This document shows, one piece after another, positions 1 through 7,890 of a stretch of DNA of 49,052 nucleotides. Each line of letters opens with the position of its first letter. Positions within the stretch are counted from its first letter, which is position 1. A model generated the notes under the pieces. The model worked only from the letters and a program-made list of their open reading frames with translations. It had not been told where the DNA came from and did no database searches. This DNA comes from Faecalicoccus pleomorphus DSM 20574 (GTDB taxonomy: Bacteria; Bacillota_I; Bacilli_A; Erysipelotrichales; Erysipelotrichaceae): assembly GCF_000420345.1 (NCBI RefSeq), contig NZ_ATUT01000016.1, forward strand, positions 1-49,052, in the 5' to 3' direction. The position numbers were made by a program, and so were the translations under genes.

Positions 1-312
1 AAAGATACGATCCGACCTAAACCGAACCAAAAAAACTATACAAGTCGGAATGGAAACAGTCTGGGCGAAGTGAATCAGCTGCATCAGGAATTCAAACAAA
101 TGATCAAGCATTATCATGGAGTCTCCATAAGACATCTTCAGCACTATTTGGATTGGCTTGTATTCCGTAAACAGATGAAATACCAAATCAGGGCGGAAGC
201 CAGAAAAACAAAAGCTTATATGTTGGCTATGAAAGGATCTGTTTCCTTTGTGACAAAAGACATATGTTCTTTTGAGTTGCCAATTAATGTGCTTACGCTC
301 TATCAAAATTAA
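1..312 (+). CDS. IS1595/ISXO2-like transposase, C-terminal part (5' end outside window)
   Basis: The reading frame is open from the first base and ends at 312, giving about 103 C-terminal residues. The pattern VNQLHQEF...HGVSIRHLQHYLDWLVF, followed by a basic tail, is the end of the DDE-type domain of IS1595-family (ISXO2-like) transposases, which move DNA by cut-and-paste. The catalytic acidic residues would lie upstream, so activity cannot be judged. No clear terminal inverted repeat is seen between the stop and the tRNA promoter, only a small hairpin near 340-355. The GTG at 70 is internal and should not be used as a start. The family call is from motif recognition only. Confidence 0.7.
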   Translation, partial: KDTIRPKPNQKNYTSRNGNSLGEVNQLHQEFKQMIKHYHGVSIRHLQHYLDWLVFRKQMKYQIRAEARKTKAYMLAMKGSVSFVTKDICSFELPINVLTLYQN

Positions 313-379
313 AAACATCATTTTTAATTCTCTGCATCAACTTTTTAGTTGAACTTAGCGAATTTTTTTGAAAAAATGT

Positions 380-408
380 TTGACACATAGGGTAGCAAAT
401 GCTATTAT
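380..408 (+). promoter_or_regulatory. Promoter of the tRNA-Ile/tRNA-Ala pair
   Basis: A consensus -35 box TTGACA (380-385) and a near-consensus -10 box TATTAT (403-408) are separated by exactly 17 bases and lie 19 bases before tRNA-Ile. This is a strong vegetative promoter, so these tRNAs are not simply read from an rRNA operon at this locus. Confidence 0.85.
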
Positions 409-427
409 TATTGAGCAGTCAGCAAAT

Positions 428-504
<77 letters not shown>

Positions 505-531
505 TTTTGTTTTCTGCAAAACCATTTTTGT

Positions 532-607
532 GGGGTGTTAGCTCAGCTGGGAGAGCACCTGCTTTGCACGCAGGGGGTCAGGAGTTCGATCCTCCTACGC
601 TCCACCA
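532..607 (+). tRNA. tRNA-Ala(TGC)
   Basis: A 76-nt cloverleaf with anticodon TGC, T-loop TTCGATC and encoded CCA. The acceptor stem GGGGTGT pairs with ACGCTCC using two G-U pairs. It is co-transcribed with tRNA-Ile from the promoter at 380-408. Confidence 0.96.
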
Positions 608-617
608 TATGTCAATA

Positions 618-645
618 AGTCCTTTAGATAAAGGACTTTTTTTAT
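618..645 (+). terminator. Rho-independent terminator after tRNA-Ala
   Basis: The stem AGTCCTTT / AAAGGACT (8 bp, loop AGAT) is followed by a run of seven T, ten bases past the tRNA CCA. Confidence 0.9.
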
Positions 646-729
646 TTATATCTTATTATCAAACAAGATCCATAAGATCTTATTCTTCTTTAGAAATCTT
701 TTTCGTTAAGAAATTCAAATCAAACTATC

Positions 730-762
730 AAAAAAGGGAGAGCCCATTCTAATTCTCCCTTT
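730..762 (-). terminator. Terminator of the nad/CPBP operon (minus strand)
   Basis: The inverted repeat AAAGGGAGA / TCTCCCTTT (9 bp, 12-nt loop) is followed on the minus strand by six T. It lies downstream of the CPBP gene stop at 842. Confidence 0.75.
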
Positions 763-841
763 GATATCATCAGCTTTTTAATGCTGTGATCCATTCATAG
801 ATTTTTTATCATTTCTATCTTATAAGATAAGCTTCGTCACC

Positions 842-1726
842 TTACAAGAACATAACAACCCCTACAAAGAAGATTATATACAAGATGGTCGTCCATCTAG
901 TAAAAAACATCTTTCCATATCTGTACGTGCAATATTCCTGTTTAAACAATTCTGAAATTCGATTTCCATATTTATATAATAGATAAACCATTCCGACAAA
1001 GCAGGCAAACATTCCCAATAAACATAAAATTGAAAGAATAGGAACGCTCATCAGTAAGGCAATCAAATTATTTAAGATATGCAAAAGAATGGGAATACGC
1101 ATAGAATTCTCTTTTAAACTTACATACCCCAAAAAACATCCGATAAAAAATGAAGTAATGCCTTGTTGAAGGTTTAAATGCATCATCGCAAACAACATGG
1201 AACTGACCAATATCGCAAACACTCTATGATATTGATCTAAAGTTCTCAGTATGATACCTCTAAATAAGATCTCTTCAAAAAAAGGCCCCAGAAGAACAAT
1301 ATAGAGAAGGATCAAACCATCAAAGAGTATGTTTCCGGTAAAAAAAGTCTGTATTCCACTGCCAACAGAGCCATGTATCATGCCTAGAATCGCATGAATC
1401 AAAGAATATGTGATCGAACAAAAGAAATTCAACCCCAATAAAAAAATCAGATATTTTCCCATTCCTTTTACTTTCTTTGACAATCCATCAAAAGAAGGAC
1501 GCAGCCACACTGCCCCTATCCCGGCCATAAAAGCCGTCAAGAACATCGGAATAAGATAAGCTAATAAAATCGTAATTTGATATCTTCCGTAAAATGAAAG
1601 AGGTAAAAACCGCATCAGAAAAGAAAATACCGCTAAACAAACATATGGTAAGATTCCATGCATCAACATCAAAGCGGAGATATTGCGAAATTCTTTTTTT
1701 GCCCTTGTAAAAAGTTCTATCTGCAT
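842..1726 (-). CDS. CPBP-family intramembrane metalloprotease (CAAX/Abi-like)
   Basis: A 294-residue polytopic membrane protein with several hydrophobic helices. The three CPBP signatures are in order in the C-terminal half: EExxxR (GPFFEEILFR), FxxxH (FAMMH) and HxxxN (HILNN). These Glu and His residues form the intramembrane metal site of the Rce1/CPBP family. Bacterial members are linked to bacteriocin self-immunity or membrane-protein processing, but the substrate here is unknown. It follows niaR by 9 bases at the end of the NAD operon with only a weak Shine-Dalgarno site, so coupled translation is likely. I see no direct functional link to NAD synthesis. Confidence 0.85.
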   Translation of the reverse strand: MQIELFTRAKKEFRNISALMLMHGILPYVCLAVFSFLMRFLPLSFYGRYQITILLAYLIPMFLTAFMAGIGAVWLRPSFDGLSKKVKGMGKYLIFLLGLNFFCSITYSLIHAILGMIHGSVGSGIQTFFTGNILFDGLILLYIVLLGPFFEEILFRGIILRTLDQYHRVFAILVSSMLFAMMHLNLQQGITSFFIGCFLGYVSLKENSMRIPILLHILNNLIALLMSVPILSILCLLGMFACFVGMVYLLYKYGNRISELFKQEYCTYRYGKMFFTRWTTILYIIFFVGVVMFL

Positions 1727-1735
1727 AGGCCCATT

Positions 1736-2236
1736 CTAACAAAGTATGCCCATTTTGTCTAAAGACTTTTTGACCTCATCCAAAATATCTTGCGAACGAG
1801 CGGTAATGGTATGATAATGAATGCCTTGTGTTAAATTGTTCAAAGGCTGGCTTTTTCCCTGCTGAATCTGGTTTAGAAACTCTTTGACATCTCGGCGGCT
1901 GGAAAGAGAAAGTTTGGCTTCCAGTTTTCCGTATGTCGCATGTTCCACAAATACATCATGAACTGTCGCCCCACAATCTACGATCGTTTCAAGCTCCTGC
2001 TGCATCTGCTCCATCGTATGATTGACCTTGACCACCATCGAATATTCCTGATTGGGCAAGATATAGCCTCTGTTTGTGGAAATGATTGGCATGTTCAAAG
2101 CCCTAAGCAAGGCGATATCCTGCACGATGACTTGTCTGGATACATGAAGACTTTTCGCAAGCTTATCTCCAGATAAAGGCTGTGGGCTTTCCTTCAGCTT
2201 CTGCTCCAAAGCTTTTAATCGTTCTTCTTTTTTCAT
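1736..2236 (-). CDS. niaR: NiaR-type niacin-responsive transcriptional repressor
   Basis: A 166-residue protein with an N-terminal HTH_11 winged helix (residues 1-60, including SGDKLAKSLHVSRQVIVQDI) and a C-terminal 3H domain with its spaced histidines (KVNH, VEHATYG, GIHYH). This is the architecture of NiaR/YrxA, which represses NAD synthesis and niacin uptake genes when nicotinate is available. The gene starts 1 base after the nadB-nadC stop, so it is translationally coupled to the pathway it probably controls. A palindrome in the nadA promoter (5296-5306) is a candidate operator, giving autoregulation. The family is firm; ligand and operator are inferred. Confidence 0.88.
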   Translation of the reverse strand: MKKEERLKALEQKLKESPQPLSGDKLAKSLHVSRQVIVQDIALLRALNMPIISTNRGYILPNQEYSMVVKVNHTMEQMQQELETIVDCGATVHDVFVEHATYGKLEAKLSLSSRRDVKEFLNQIQQGKSQPLNNLTQGIHYHTITARSQDILDEVKKSLDKMGILC

Positions 2237-2237
2237 A

Positions 2238-4370
2238 TTACACCGCTTTTAAATTCTTTAAAGAAAGATCAAGGATCTTAGAGGAATGTGTCAAAGCCCC
2301 ACTGGAGATATAATCCACACCGGTAGATGCTAAAGCGGCGATGTTTTCTTTTGTGACATTTCCGCTGCATTCTGTTAAGGCCCTGCCCTGAATATACTGT
2401 ACAGCCTCTTTCATTTGATCAATGCTCATATTATCCAACATGATGATATCCGCACCAGCCTCTACGGCTTCTTTGACCATGTCCATATTTTCAACTTCAA
2501 CTTCGATCTTTCGCACAAAGGAGGCATATTCTTTGGCCAGCTCTACCGCTTGACGAATTCCTCCGGCTGCAGCGATATGATTATCTTTTAAAAGAATTCC
2601 ATCGCTCAAATTATAGCGATGATTATAACCTCCGCCGACTTTTACCGCATATTTTTCAAATACACGCATATTCGGCGTTGTTTTTCTGGTATCCAACAAA
2701 CGAATGCCCGTTCCTTTTAAAAGATCGGCCGTCTGTCTTGTATAGGTCGCAATGCCCGACATTCTCTGTAGATAATTTAAAGCTGTTCTTTCTGCCGTCA
2801 ATAAAGAGCGAATATCCCCATAGATTTCCGCAACGACTTCTCCTTTGTGTACATGATCCCCATCATTGAAAAAGAAAGTCGCTTCTGTCTTAGAATCCAC
2901 CAGTTGGAAAACTCTTTCAAAGACCGGAAGGCCGGCAATGATGCCATCTTCCTTACAAATCAACTGTACACTTCCTGATTGATATCCTTTCATGATCGCA
3001 TTGGTGGTAATATCTTCACTTGTTACATCTTCACGCAATGCCTGTAAGATCAAAGTATCCACATTCATGGACATGGTAATAGAATTCATTTTTCTACCTT
3101 CTTTCTTCTTGTTTATAACCTCTCGTACCATCGATGCATATTTTGTAACATCCAGATCTTTCGTGGTTGTTTGAATCAGATTCTCAAAATTTAAACATAT
3201 TTTCGCTGTTTTGATGCTTAGATCCTTCATAGCTCTTCGGGCAAAGACCAAAGACTCCAGTAAGGAATTGCTGGCTAAACGATTTTCCCCGTGCACGCCA
3301 TTACATGCGGTTTCGCCAATCGCATACAATTGATCCATCGTCGTTCTGGAATACGCATCGACATGAATACCGCCCATAAAATAATGTTGTCCCGGCACAA
3401 CGGGAATCCATTCTTTTGTACAGTCAAAGCCTTCCTGCAGGCAATGTTGATAGATATGCGGAAAGTGAGAAAGGATTTGTTCTTTACCCAACACGGTCAT
3501 ATCCAACCATACAAAGCGCGTATCATCTTTTTTCATCTGCTGATAGATTTTCTGTGTTAAAAGATCTCTTGGCAAAACCTCGTCGGCAAACCGTTTCCCA
3601 TATTTATCATAGAGCTTTGCCCCTTCCCCGCGCACACTTTCACTGATCAGGAAACGTCTTCCTTTTTTCTTGGAATATAGCGTTGTCGGATGGATCTGAA
3701 TATAATCTGGATTCTCCAGTGCGATATGATGACGAAGGCTGATGGCTAACGAATCTCCGGTCAAATGCGGATAATTTGTAGAATTGTTAAAGAGTCCGCC
3801 GATGCCTCCGGTTGCCAAAAGAGTAAAGTCGCTTTGTATCGCAAACAACTCTTCTTCTTTCTTCGCAACTATGCCATAACAAGTATTGTCTTCTTCCAAG
3901 ATATCCAACATCGTAGTATTTTCCATAAATGTCAGATTTTTATGTTTCTTTGCTTCCTTTAATAAATGAGAAGTGATCTCTTTACCTGTAATATCTTCAT
4001 GAAACAAAATGCGAGGATGTGAATGACAGCCTTCTTTGGTATAGACAAAATTTCCCTGCGCATCTTTTGTGAATCGAACACCATAGCTTTCTAGCTCGGC
4101 AATGACATCCGGCGAGGATTGAATCATGATATCCACAGACTGTCTGCGGTTCTTATAATGACCGGCTCTGATCGTATCCTTAAAAAAACTTTCATAATCC
4201 GATGGATCCTTCAGTACACATATACCACCCTGTGCCAAAAACGAATCACTTTCTTCCAAAGTCGTCTTACAGATCAAAAGCACTTTTTTATCCTTGGGCG
4301 CATGTAAAGCCGCAAAGAGTCCACTGCATCCTGTTCCTACGATCAAAATATCTGTTTGAATCACATTCAT
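2238..4370 (-). CDS. nadB-nadC: Fused L-aspartate oxidase / quinolinate phosphoribosyltransferase (NadB-NadC)
   Basis: One 710-residue frame carries two enzymes. Residues 1 to about 427 are NadB: FAD-binding GTGCSG at 12-17, LAQGGI, the HPTTLY segment and the GENRLASNSLLE FAD motif. NadB oxidises L-aspartate to iminoaspartate. From residue 428 (Met encoded at 3087-3089) comes a complete NadC: RMSGIAT, LLDTRKTTPNMR, GGGYNHRYNLSD, KDNHI and the phosphate-binding SSGALTHS. NadC converts quinolinate plus PRPP to nicotinate mononucleotide. The NadB C-terminal helical domain is shortened to about 60 residues before the join. An AGAAGG precedes the internal Met, so a separate NadC could also be made by reinitiation. 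It overlaps nadA by 4 bases. Confidence 0.9.
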   Translation of the reverse strand: MNVIQTDILIVGTGCSGLFAALHAPKDKKVLLICKTTLEESDSFLAQGGICVLKDPSDYESFFKDTIRAGHYKNRRQSVDIMIQSSPDVIAELESYGVRFTKDAQGNFVYTKEGCHSHPRILFHEDITGKEITSHLLKEAKKHKNLTFMENTTMLDILEEDNTCYGIVAKKEEELFAIQSDFTLLATGGIGGLFNNSTNYPHLTGDSLAISLRHHIALENPDYIQIHPTTLYSKKKGRRFLISESVRGEGAKLYDKYGKRFADEVLPRDLLTQKIYQQMKKDDTRFVWLDMTVLGKEQILSHFPHIYQHCLQEGFDCTKEWIPVVPGQHYFMGGIHVDAYSRTTMDQLYAIGETACNGVHGENRLASNSLLESLVFARRAMKDLSIKTAKICLNFENLIQTTTKDLDVTKYASMVREVINKKKEGRKMNSITMSMNVDTLILQALREDVTSEDITTNAIMKGYQSGSVQLICKEDGIIAGLPVFERVFQLVDSKTEATFFFNDGDHVHKGEVVAEIYGDIRSLLTAERTALNYLQRMSGIATYTRQTADLLKGTGIRLLDTRKTTPNMRVFEKYAVKVGGGYNHRYNLSDGILLKDNHIAAAGGIRQAVELAKEYASFVRKIEVEVENMDMVKEAVEAGADIIMLDNMSIDQMKEAVQYIQGRALTECSGNVTKENIAALASTGVDYISSGALTHSSKILDLSLKNLKAV

Positions 4371-5275
4371 GCCTTGGCCATCTCCAACATCGCATCCATG
4401 GACTTTTTAGCTTTAACCATAACTTCTTCATCTAACACAATTTCATTTTTTTCATGCAACAAGACATCATACAATTTATCCAGAGTCACTTTTTTCATAT
4501 TGACACAGACAAGCTTATCGCTCATAATATGAAATTTTTTGTTCGGATTTTGTCTTTTCAGTTCGTAGAGCACACCCATCTCGGTACCGATGATAAATTC
4601 GGTATGCTCACTCTTAGTCGCATACTGTAAAATCCCTGCCGTGCTGCCGGCATAATCGGCCAGCTCAACCACTTCCTTTTTACATTCGGGATGCACTAAG
4701 ACCAATGCCTTTGGATACTTTTCTTTAGCTTTTAAAACATCTTCTTTAGACATGCGATGGTGTGTAATACAATAACCGTCATTTAAGATCACATTCTTTT
4801 CCGGGACCTGCTCTTTTACAAAAGATGCCAAATGCTGATCCGGGATAAAATAAATATTCTTATGCGGTAAGTTCTTGACGATCTTTACCGCATTGGAACT
4901 GGTCACACAGACATCACTCAATGTTTTTAGTTCTGCCGTTGAATTGACGTAACAGACAACCGCAAGATCATCAACTTCTTTTCGCATCTTACGAATATTG
5001 GAAACAACCGCCATATGCGCCATAGGACAATCGGCATTCATATCCGGCATTAGTACCTTTTTGTCTGGATTTAAGATCTTGGCACTCTCTCCCATAAAGC
5101 GAACACCGGCAAAAACGATGATTTGCGCATCGGTTTCCTTTGCCTTTTTTGCCAGCGCAAATGAATCACCGACAAAATCCGCAACATCCTGCACATCTCC
5201 CTCAACATAATAATGAGCTAAAATAATCGCATTCTTCTCTTGTTTTAGCTTTTGTATATCTTCCTTCAATGACAT
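4367..5275 (-). CDS. nadA: Quinolinate synthase NadA
   Basis: A 302-residue protein, the usual length for the short NadA type. It condenses iminoaspartate with dihydroxyacetone phosphate to quinolinate using a [4Fe-4S] cluster. Expected cluster ligands are Cys83 (NADCPMAH), Cys169 (DGYCITHH) and Cys257 (KLVCVNMKK), with spacing like the Thermotoga enzyme. The substrate-contact motifs AHYYVEGDVQDVAD and VHPECKKEV are present. It is the first gene of the operon and feeds directly from the NadB half of the next gene, which it overlaps by an ATGA-type junction. Confidence 0.95.
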   Translation of the reverse strand: MSLKEDIQKLKQEKNAIILAHYYVEGDVQDVADFVGDSFALAKKAKETDAQIIVFAGVRFMGESAKILNPDKKVLMPDMNADCPMAHMAVVSNIRKMRKEVDDLAVVCYVNSTAELKTLSDVCVTSSNAVKIVKNLPHKNIYFIPDQHLASFVKEQVPEKNVILNDGYCITHHRMSKEDVLKAKEKYPKALVLVHPECKKEVVELADYAGSTAGILQYATKSEHTEFIIGTEMGVLYELKRQNPNKKFHIMSDKLVCVNMKKVTLDKLYDVLLHEKNEIVLDEEVMVKAKKSMDAMLEMAKA

Positions 5276-5295
5276 GATGGTATCCTCCTAAAGAT

Positions 5296-5334
5296 TGTCT
5301 AGGACATTATACAATGTGTAAAGTCAACTGACAA
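5296..5334 (-). promoter_or_regulatory. nadA operon promoter with candidate NiaR operator
   Basis: On the minus strand TTGTCA (5329-5334) and TATAAT (5306-5311) are 17 bases apart. The palindrome TGTCTAGGACA (5296-5306) abuts the -10 box just downstream, and a related TGTCTTGTCA covers the -35. A repressor bound there would block initiation. NiaR is the obvious candidate because its gene is in this operon. Confidence 0.65.
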
Positions 5335-5355
5335 GACAGTAAATTTAAAAGAATA

Positions 5356-5373
5356 CTTTGATTCGAATCAAAG
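5356..5373. promoter_or_regulatory. 18-bp perfect palindrome upstream of malY-like gene
   Basis: CTTTGATTCGAATCAAAG is a perfect palindrome 38 bases before the chosen malY start, in the divergent spacer with nadA. It overlaps the region where a -35 box would lie (a TACACT-like -10 is at 5383-5388). It is a likely dimer-binding operator for an unidentified regulator. Confidence 0.5.
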
Positions 5374-5411
5374 AAAACATGATACACTTAATCATAAAGG
5401 GGGAAATGAAA

Positions 5412-6620
5412 ATGAAATATGACTTTACGACGATCCTTGATCGAGAAGGACACGATGCCTTGGCCGTTGACAACTTGCCTATTCCTGATGCGACAGTCAA
5501 AGATGGATTTTCAAAGATTCCGATGTGGGTAGCCGACATGAACTTTCCAGTGCTTCCTGCCATTCAAGAATCCATTTTTTCACGTTTAAATGAACCTCAC
5601 TTTGGTTATTTTACGATTCCGGATGCTTATTATGATGCCATTATCTCCTGGCAGAAATCACAAAATAACCTGCTTGTAAAGAAAGAACATATTGGCTATG
5701 AAAATGGTGTATTAGGCGGTGTCAGCAGTGTTGTTCAAACTTATACCGCTAAAAAGGAACCCGTTTTGGTTCATGCGCCCACCTATATTGGTTTCACCAA
5801 GACCTTAAAGAATTTACATCGAACGATTATTCACTCCGATTTGATTCAGGATGAAAATGGAATTTGGCGTATGGATTATGAAGATATGGATCGTAAGATC
5901 AAAGCCCATCAAATTAAAGTTTGTATCTTTTGTTCACCACACAATCCAACTGGGCGTGTATGGGAAAAAGAAGAAATTGAAAAGGCCATGGAGGTTTATC
6001 GAAACAACCAGTGTATCGTCATCAGTGATGAAATATGGAGTGATTTGATTTTGCCGGGTCATCAACATATCCCAACACAATCGATTTCAAGAGATGCACG
6101 AGGAAGAACGGTTGCCTTATACGCACCATCTAAAACCTTTAACTTGGCTGGTCTTGTAGGCTCTTACCATATTATTTATAATCCTATTATCAAAGAAGAA
6201 GTTTTACGCGTAGAAAACGCATCTCATTATAATTCACCAAACATTCTTTCCATTTATGCATTGTTAGGTGCTTATAGCCAAGAAGGAAAAGAATGGGTAA
6301 AAGAGCTTTGCGAAACGATCCAAAACAATATTGACTATGCACTCGATTATATCCAATCCCACTTTAAAGGAATTAAAGTGGCCAGGCCACAAGGAACCTA
6401 TATGTTGTATCTGGATTGCACAGAATATTTAGAGGAACAGGAAACCAGTCTTGATGAACTGCTCAGAAAAGGAATAGAAGTCGGTGTGTTATGGCAGGAT
6501 GGAAGACCTTTCCAGAAAGAAAATACGATTCGTATGAATCTGGCATTGCCGCTTTCTAAAGTCAAAGAAGCCATGCAGCGATTATCGGATTTCGTGTTCT
6601 TAGAAGAAAATTCTCTATAA
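5412..6620 (+). CDS. MalY/PatB-family PLP-dependent aminotransferase / C-S lyase
   Basis: A fold-type I PLP enzyme of 402 residues. Its N-terminus (DREGHDALAVDNLP, IPMWVADMNFPVLPAI) is typical of MalY/PatB cystathionine beta-lyases, which cleave cystathionine or cysteine conjugates. HNPTGRVW, SDEIWSDL and the PLP lysine in APSKTFNLAGL are present. I chose ATG 5412 because the AAAGGGGG Shine-Dalgarno site at 5396-5403 lies 8 bases upstream; ATG 5406 would be only 2 bases from it. It is a single-gene unit, divergent from nadA, with an operator-like palindrome upstream and a shared terminator downstream. MalY versus plain aminotransferase activity cannot be settled from sequence. Confidence 0.85.
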   Translation: MKYDFTTILDREGHDALAVDNLPIPDATVKDGFSKIPMWVADMNFPVLPAIQESIFSRLNEPHFGYFTIPDAYYDAIISWQKSQNNLLVKKEHIGYENGVLGGVSSVVQTYTAKKEPVLVHAPTYIGFTKTLKNLHRTIIHSDLIQDENGIWRMDYEDMDRKIKAHQIKVCIFCSPHNPTGRVWEKEEIEKAMEVYRNNQCIVISDEIWSDLILPGHQHIPTQSISRDARGRTVALYAPSKTFNLAGLVGSYHIIYNPIIKEEVLRVENASHYNSPNILSIYALLGAYSQEGKEWVKELCETIQNNIDYALDYIQSHFKGIKVARPQGTYMLYLDCTEYLEEQETSLDELLRKGIEVGVLWQDGRPFQKENTIRMNLALPLSKVKEAMQRLSDFVFLEENSL

Positions 6621-6627
6621 GTAAAAG

Positions 6628-6665
6628 AAGAGTATTTGTACAAGTTTTCATACAAATATTCTTTT
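6628..6665. terminator. Bidirectional terminator between malY-like gene and sugar operon
   Basis: A 13-bp stem with one G-U pair (AAGAGTATTTGTA / TACAAATATTCTT, 10-nt loop) sits between the convergent stops at 6620 and 6667. Short T-rich tracts flank both sides. Confidence 0.65.
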
Positions 6666-6666
6666 C

Positions 6667-7173
6667 TCATTGTGCAATTATAGACAGAACACAAGTCCTG
6701 TTTCGCTCTCTGTTAGTGTCCCAATCCACAAAATATATATCTCCAAATTCACCGGTCAACATTTTACCATCTTCAATCGTTACCATAATACTAGAGCCTA
6801 ATAAGGTAGCCTTTAAATGTGCATCAGCATTTAGTAAAATGGCTGGATTTGCTCGATATTCCTCATGTTGCTCATAAGAAAGTTTTCTGTGCTTTGGACC
6901 TGGATATTTATAATCTGCATCGTACAAAAGCTGTTTGGGAAAAATTTTATTTAACCCTCTAATTAAATCATGTTGTAAAAAATCATATCCTAAGCCATCC
7001 AAATCATGTACCATTTCCTCATAAAATACAGAACATGTCGTATGTAGAGATTGTACAAGAAGCATGCCGTCTTTTACACCTGCTTCTTTAATAAAGCTTT
7101 CTATCTGTTCTGTCAAATTCACGAAAGTAACTCGATTCCATTCTGTCTTTAAAGAAATCTTTTTTATAAACAT
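6667..7173 (-). CDS. YjbQ/UPF0047-family protein in sugar operon
   Basis: A 168-residue YjbQ-family protein (annotated elsewhere as secondary thiamine-phosphate synthase). Family marks are QSLHTTCSVFYEE, NADAHLKATLLGSS and the ending DGKMLTGEFGDIYFVDWD. The conserved His and acidic residues suggest a metal-dependent enzyme, but the physiological reaction of the family is not established. It is longer than the usual 130-140 residues because of an insert around KYPGPKHRKLSYEQHEEY. The start at 7173 has an AGAGGAA site and lies 11 bases after the isomerase stop; the in-frame extension to 7212 would overlap that gene. As last gene of the PTS operon it probably acts on a sugar-derived metabolite. 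Confidence 0.8.
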   Translation of the reverse strand: MFIKKISLKTEWNRVTFVNLTEQIESFIKEAGVKDGMLLVQSLHTTCSVFYEEMVHDLDGLGYDFLQHDLIRGLNKIFPKQLLYDADYKYPGPKHRKLSYEQHEEYRANPAILLNADAHLKATLLGSSIMVTIEDGKMLTGEFGDIYFVDWDTNRERNRTCVLSIIAQ

Positions 7174-7184
7174 ATTAAATTCCT

Positions 7185-7856
7185 CTATTCTAATCCTACG
7201 GTGGCTAAACAATCCATCAACTCTTTTAAACGAGCAAAAGGATTCACTGCTTTTATGATTCCAGAAGTTAAGCCTACTCCATCTGCACCATTGACAATTG
7301 CTTTTAAGATATCTTTTTTATCTGTCATACCTGCACCCTGAATAATTCTTGTGTGCGGACTATGTTTGGAGATAATACGTTTAGTTTCTGCCATATATGT
7401 CGCAGATGCAGAAACTTGCTGCCCTATACGATCCTCTGTTTCACAAATCATGATATCCGGACGTAAAGTGGATATCATCTCTACTTCTTCCGGATCCCCA
7501 GCACATATCATTGTTTTTAAATGCAGGCGACGGGTAATCTTTACCGCTTTAACCAATTCAGAAGTTGTCATAGGATTATCCGCATGGTTTAAAACCACAG
7601 CTCTACATCCTACTTCGACAAGTGATTCTGGAAGAATCTTTCCCATGCTTTGTCCTGGCTGAATAGGATCCATTGCTTGTGCAGTAATGATCAAATGTTT
7701 TGTATTTTGCACAAGCTGTTGTATATGGACATAAGGCACTGTAAAGAAAACATCTAAATTTTTCCCTTCGGCTAATTTATCTGCATACAAAGCTAGTTCC
7801 AATAATTCTTCCCCATATAAATAAGATTTTGGATTAATACTAAAGATTCTTCGCAT
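7185..7856 (-). CDS. Triosephosphate isomerase-like TIM-barrel isomerase
   Basis: A 223-residue TpiA paralogue. The catalytic residues of the TIM family are recognisable: Asn8/Lys10 (INPKSY), His91 (VLNHADN) and Glu139 (ICETEDRIG). The phosphate-binding loops GAGMTD and ADGVGLTSG follow. It is about 30 residues shorter than glycolytic TpiA and divergent, so it more likely isomerises another small ketose/aldose phosphate, as TpiA paralogues do in tetritol catabolism (established for LerI/DerI-type enzymes). I chose ATG 7856 for its GGAGGT site; the upstream extension to 7919 would overlap the epimerase gene. The substrate is unknown. Confidence 0.75.
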   Translation of the reverse strand: MRRIFSINPKSYLYGEELLELALYADKLAEGKNLDVFFTVPYVHIQQLVQNTKHLIITAQAMDPIQPGQSMGKILPESLVEVGCRAVVLNHADNPMTTSELVKAVKITRRLHLKTMICAGDPEEVEMISTLRPDIMICETEDRIGQQVSASATYMAETKRIISKHSPHTRIIQGAGMTDKKDILKAIVNGADGVGLTSGIIKAVNPFARLKELMDCLATVGLE

Positions 7857-7890
7857 AATACCTCCAAAAAAAGGAGATCTTACAATCCCC

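Noticed and set aside
507-752. 81-residue plus-strand ORF
   Set aside because: It reads through tRNA-Ala and its terminator (the familiar SSAGRAPALHAG artefact) and has no ribosome site.
2238-4370. NadB-NadC join as a sequencing error
   Set aside because: There is no frame change and the linker has ordinary codon use; a missing stop cannot be excluded, but nothing in the sequence suggests it.
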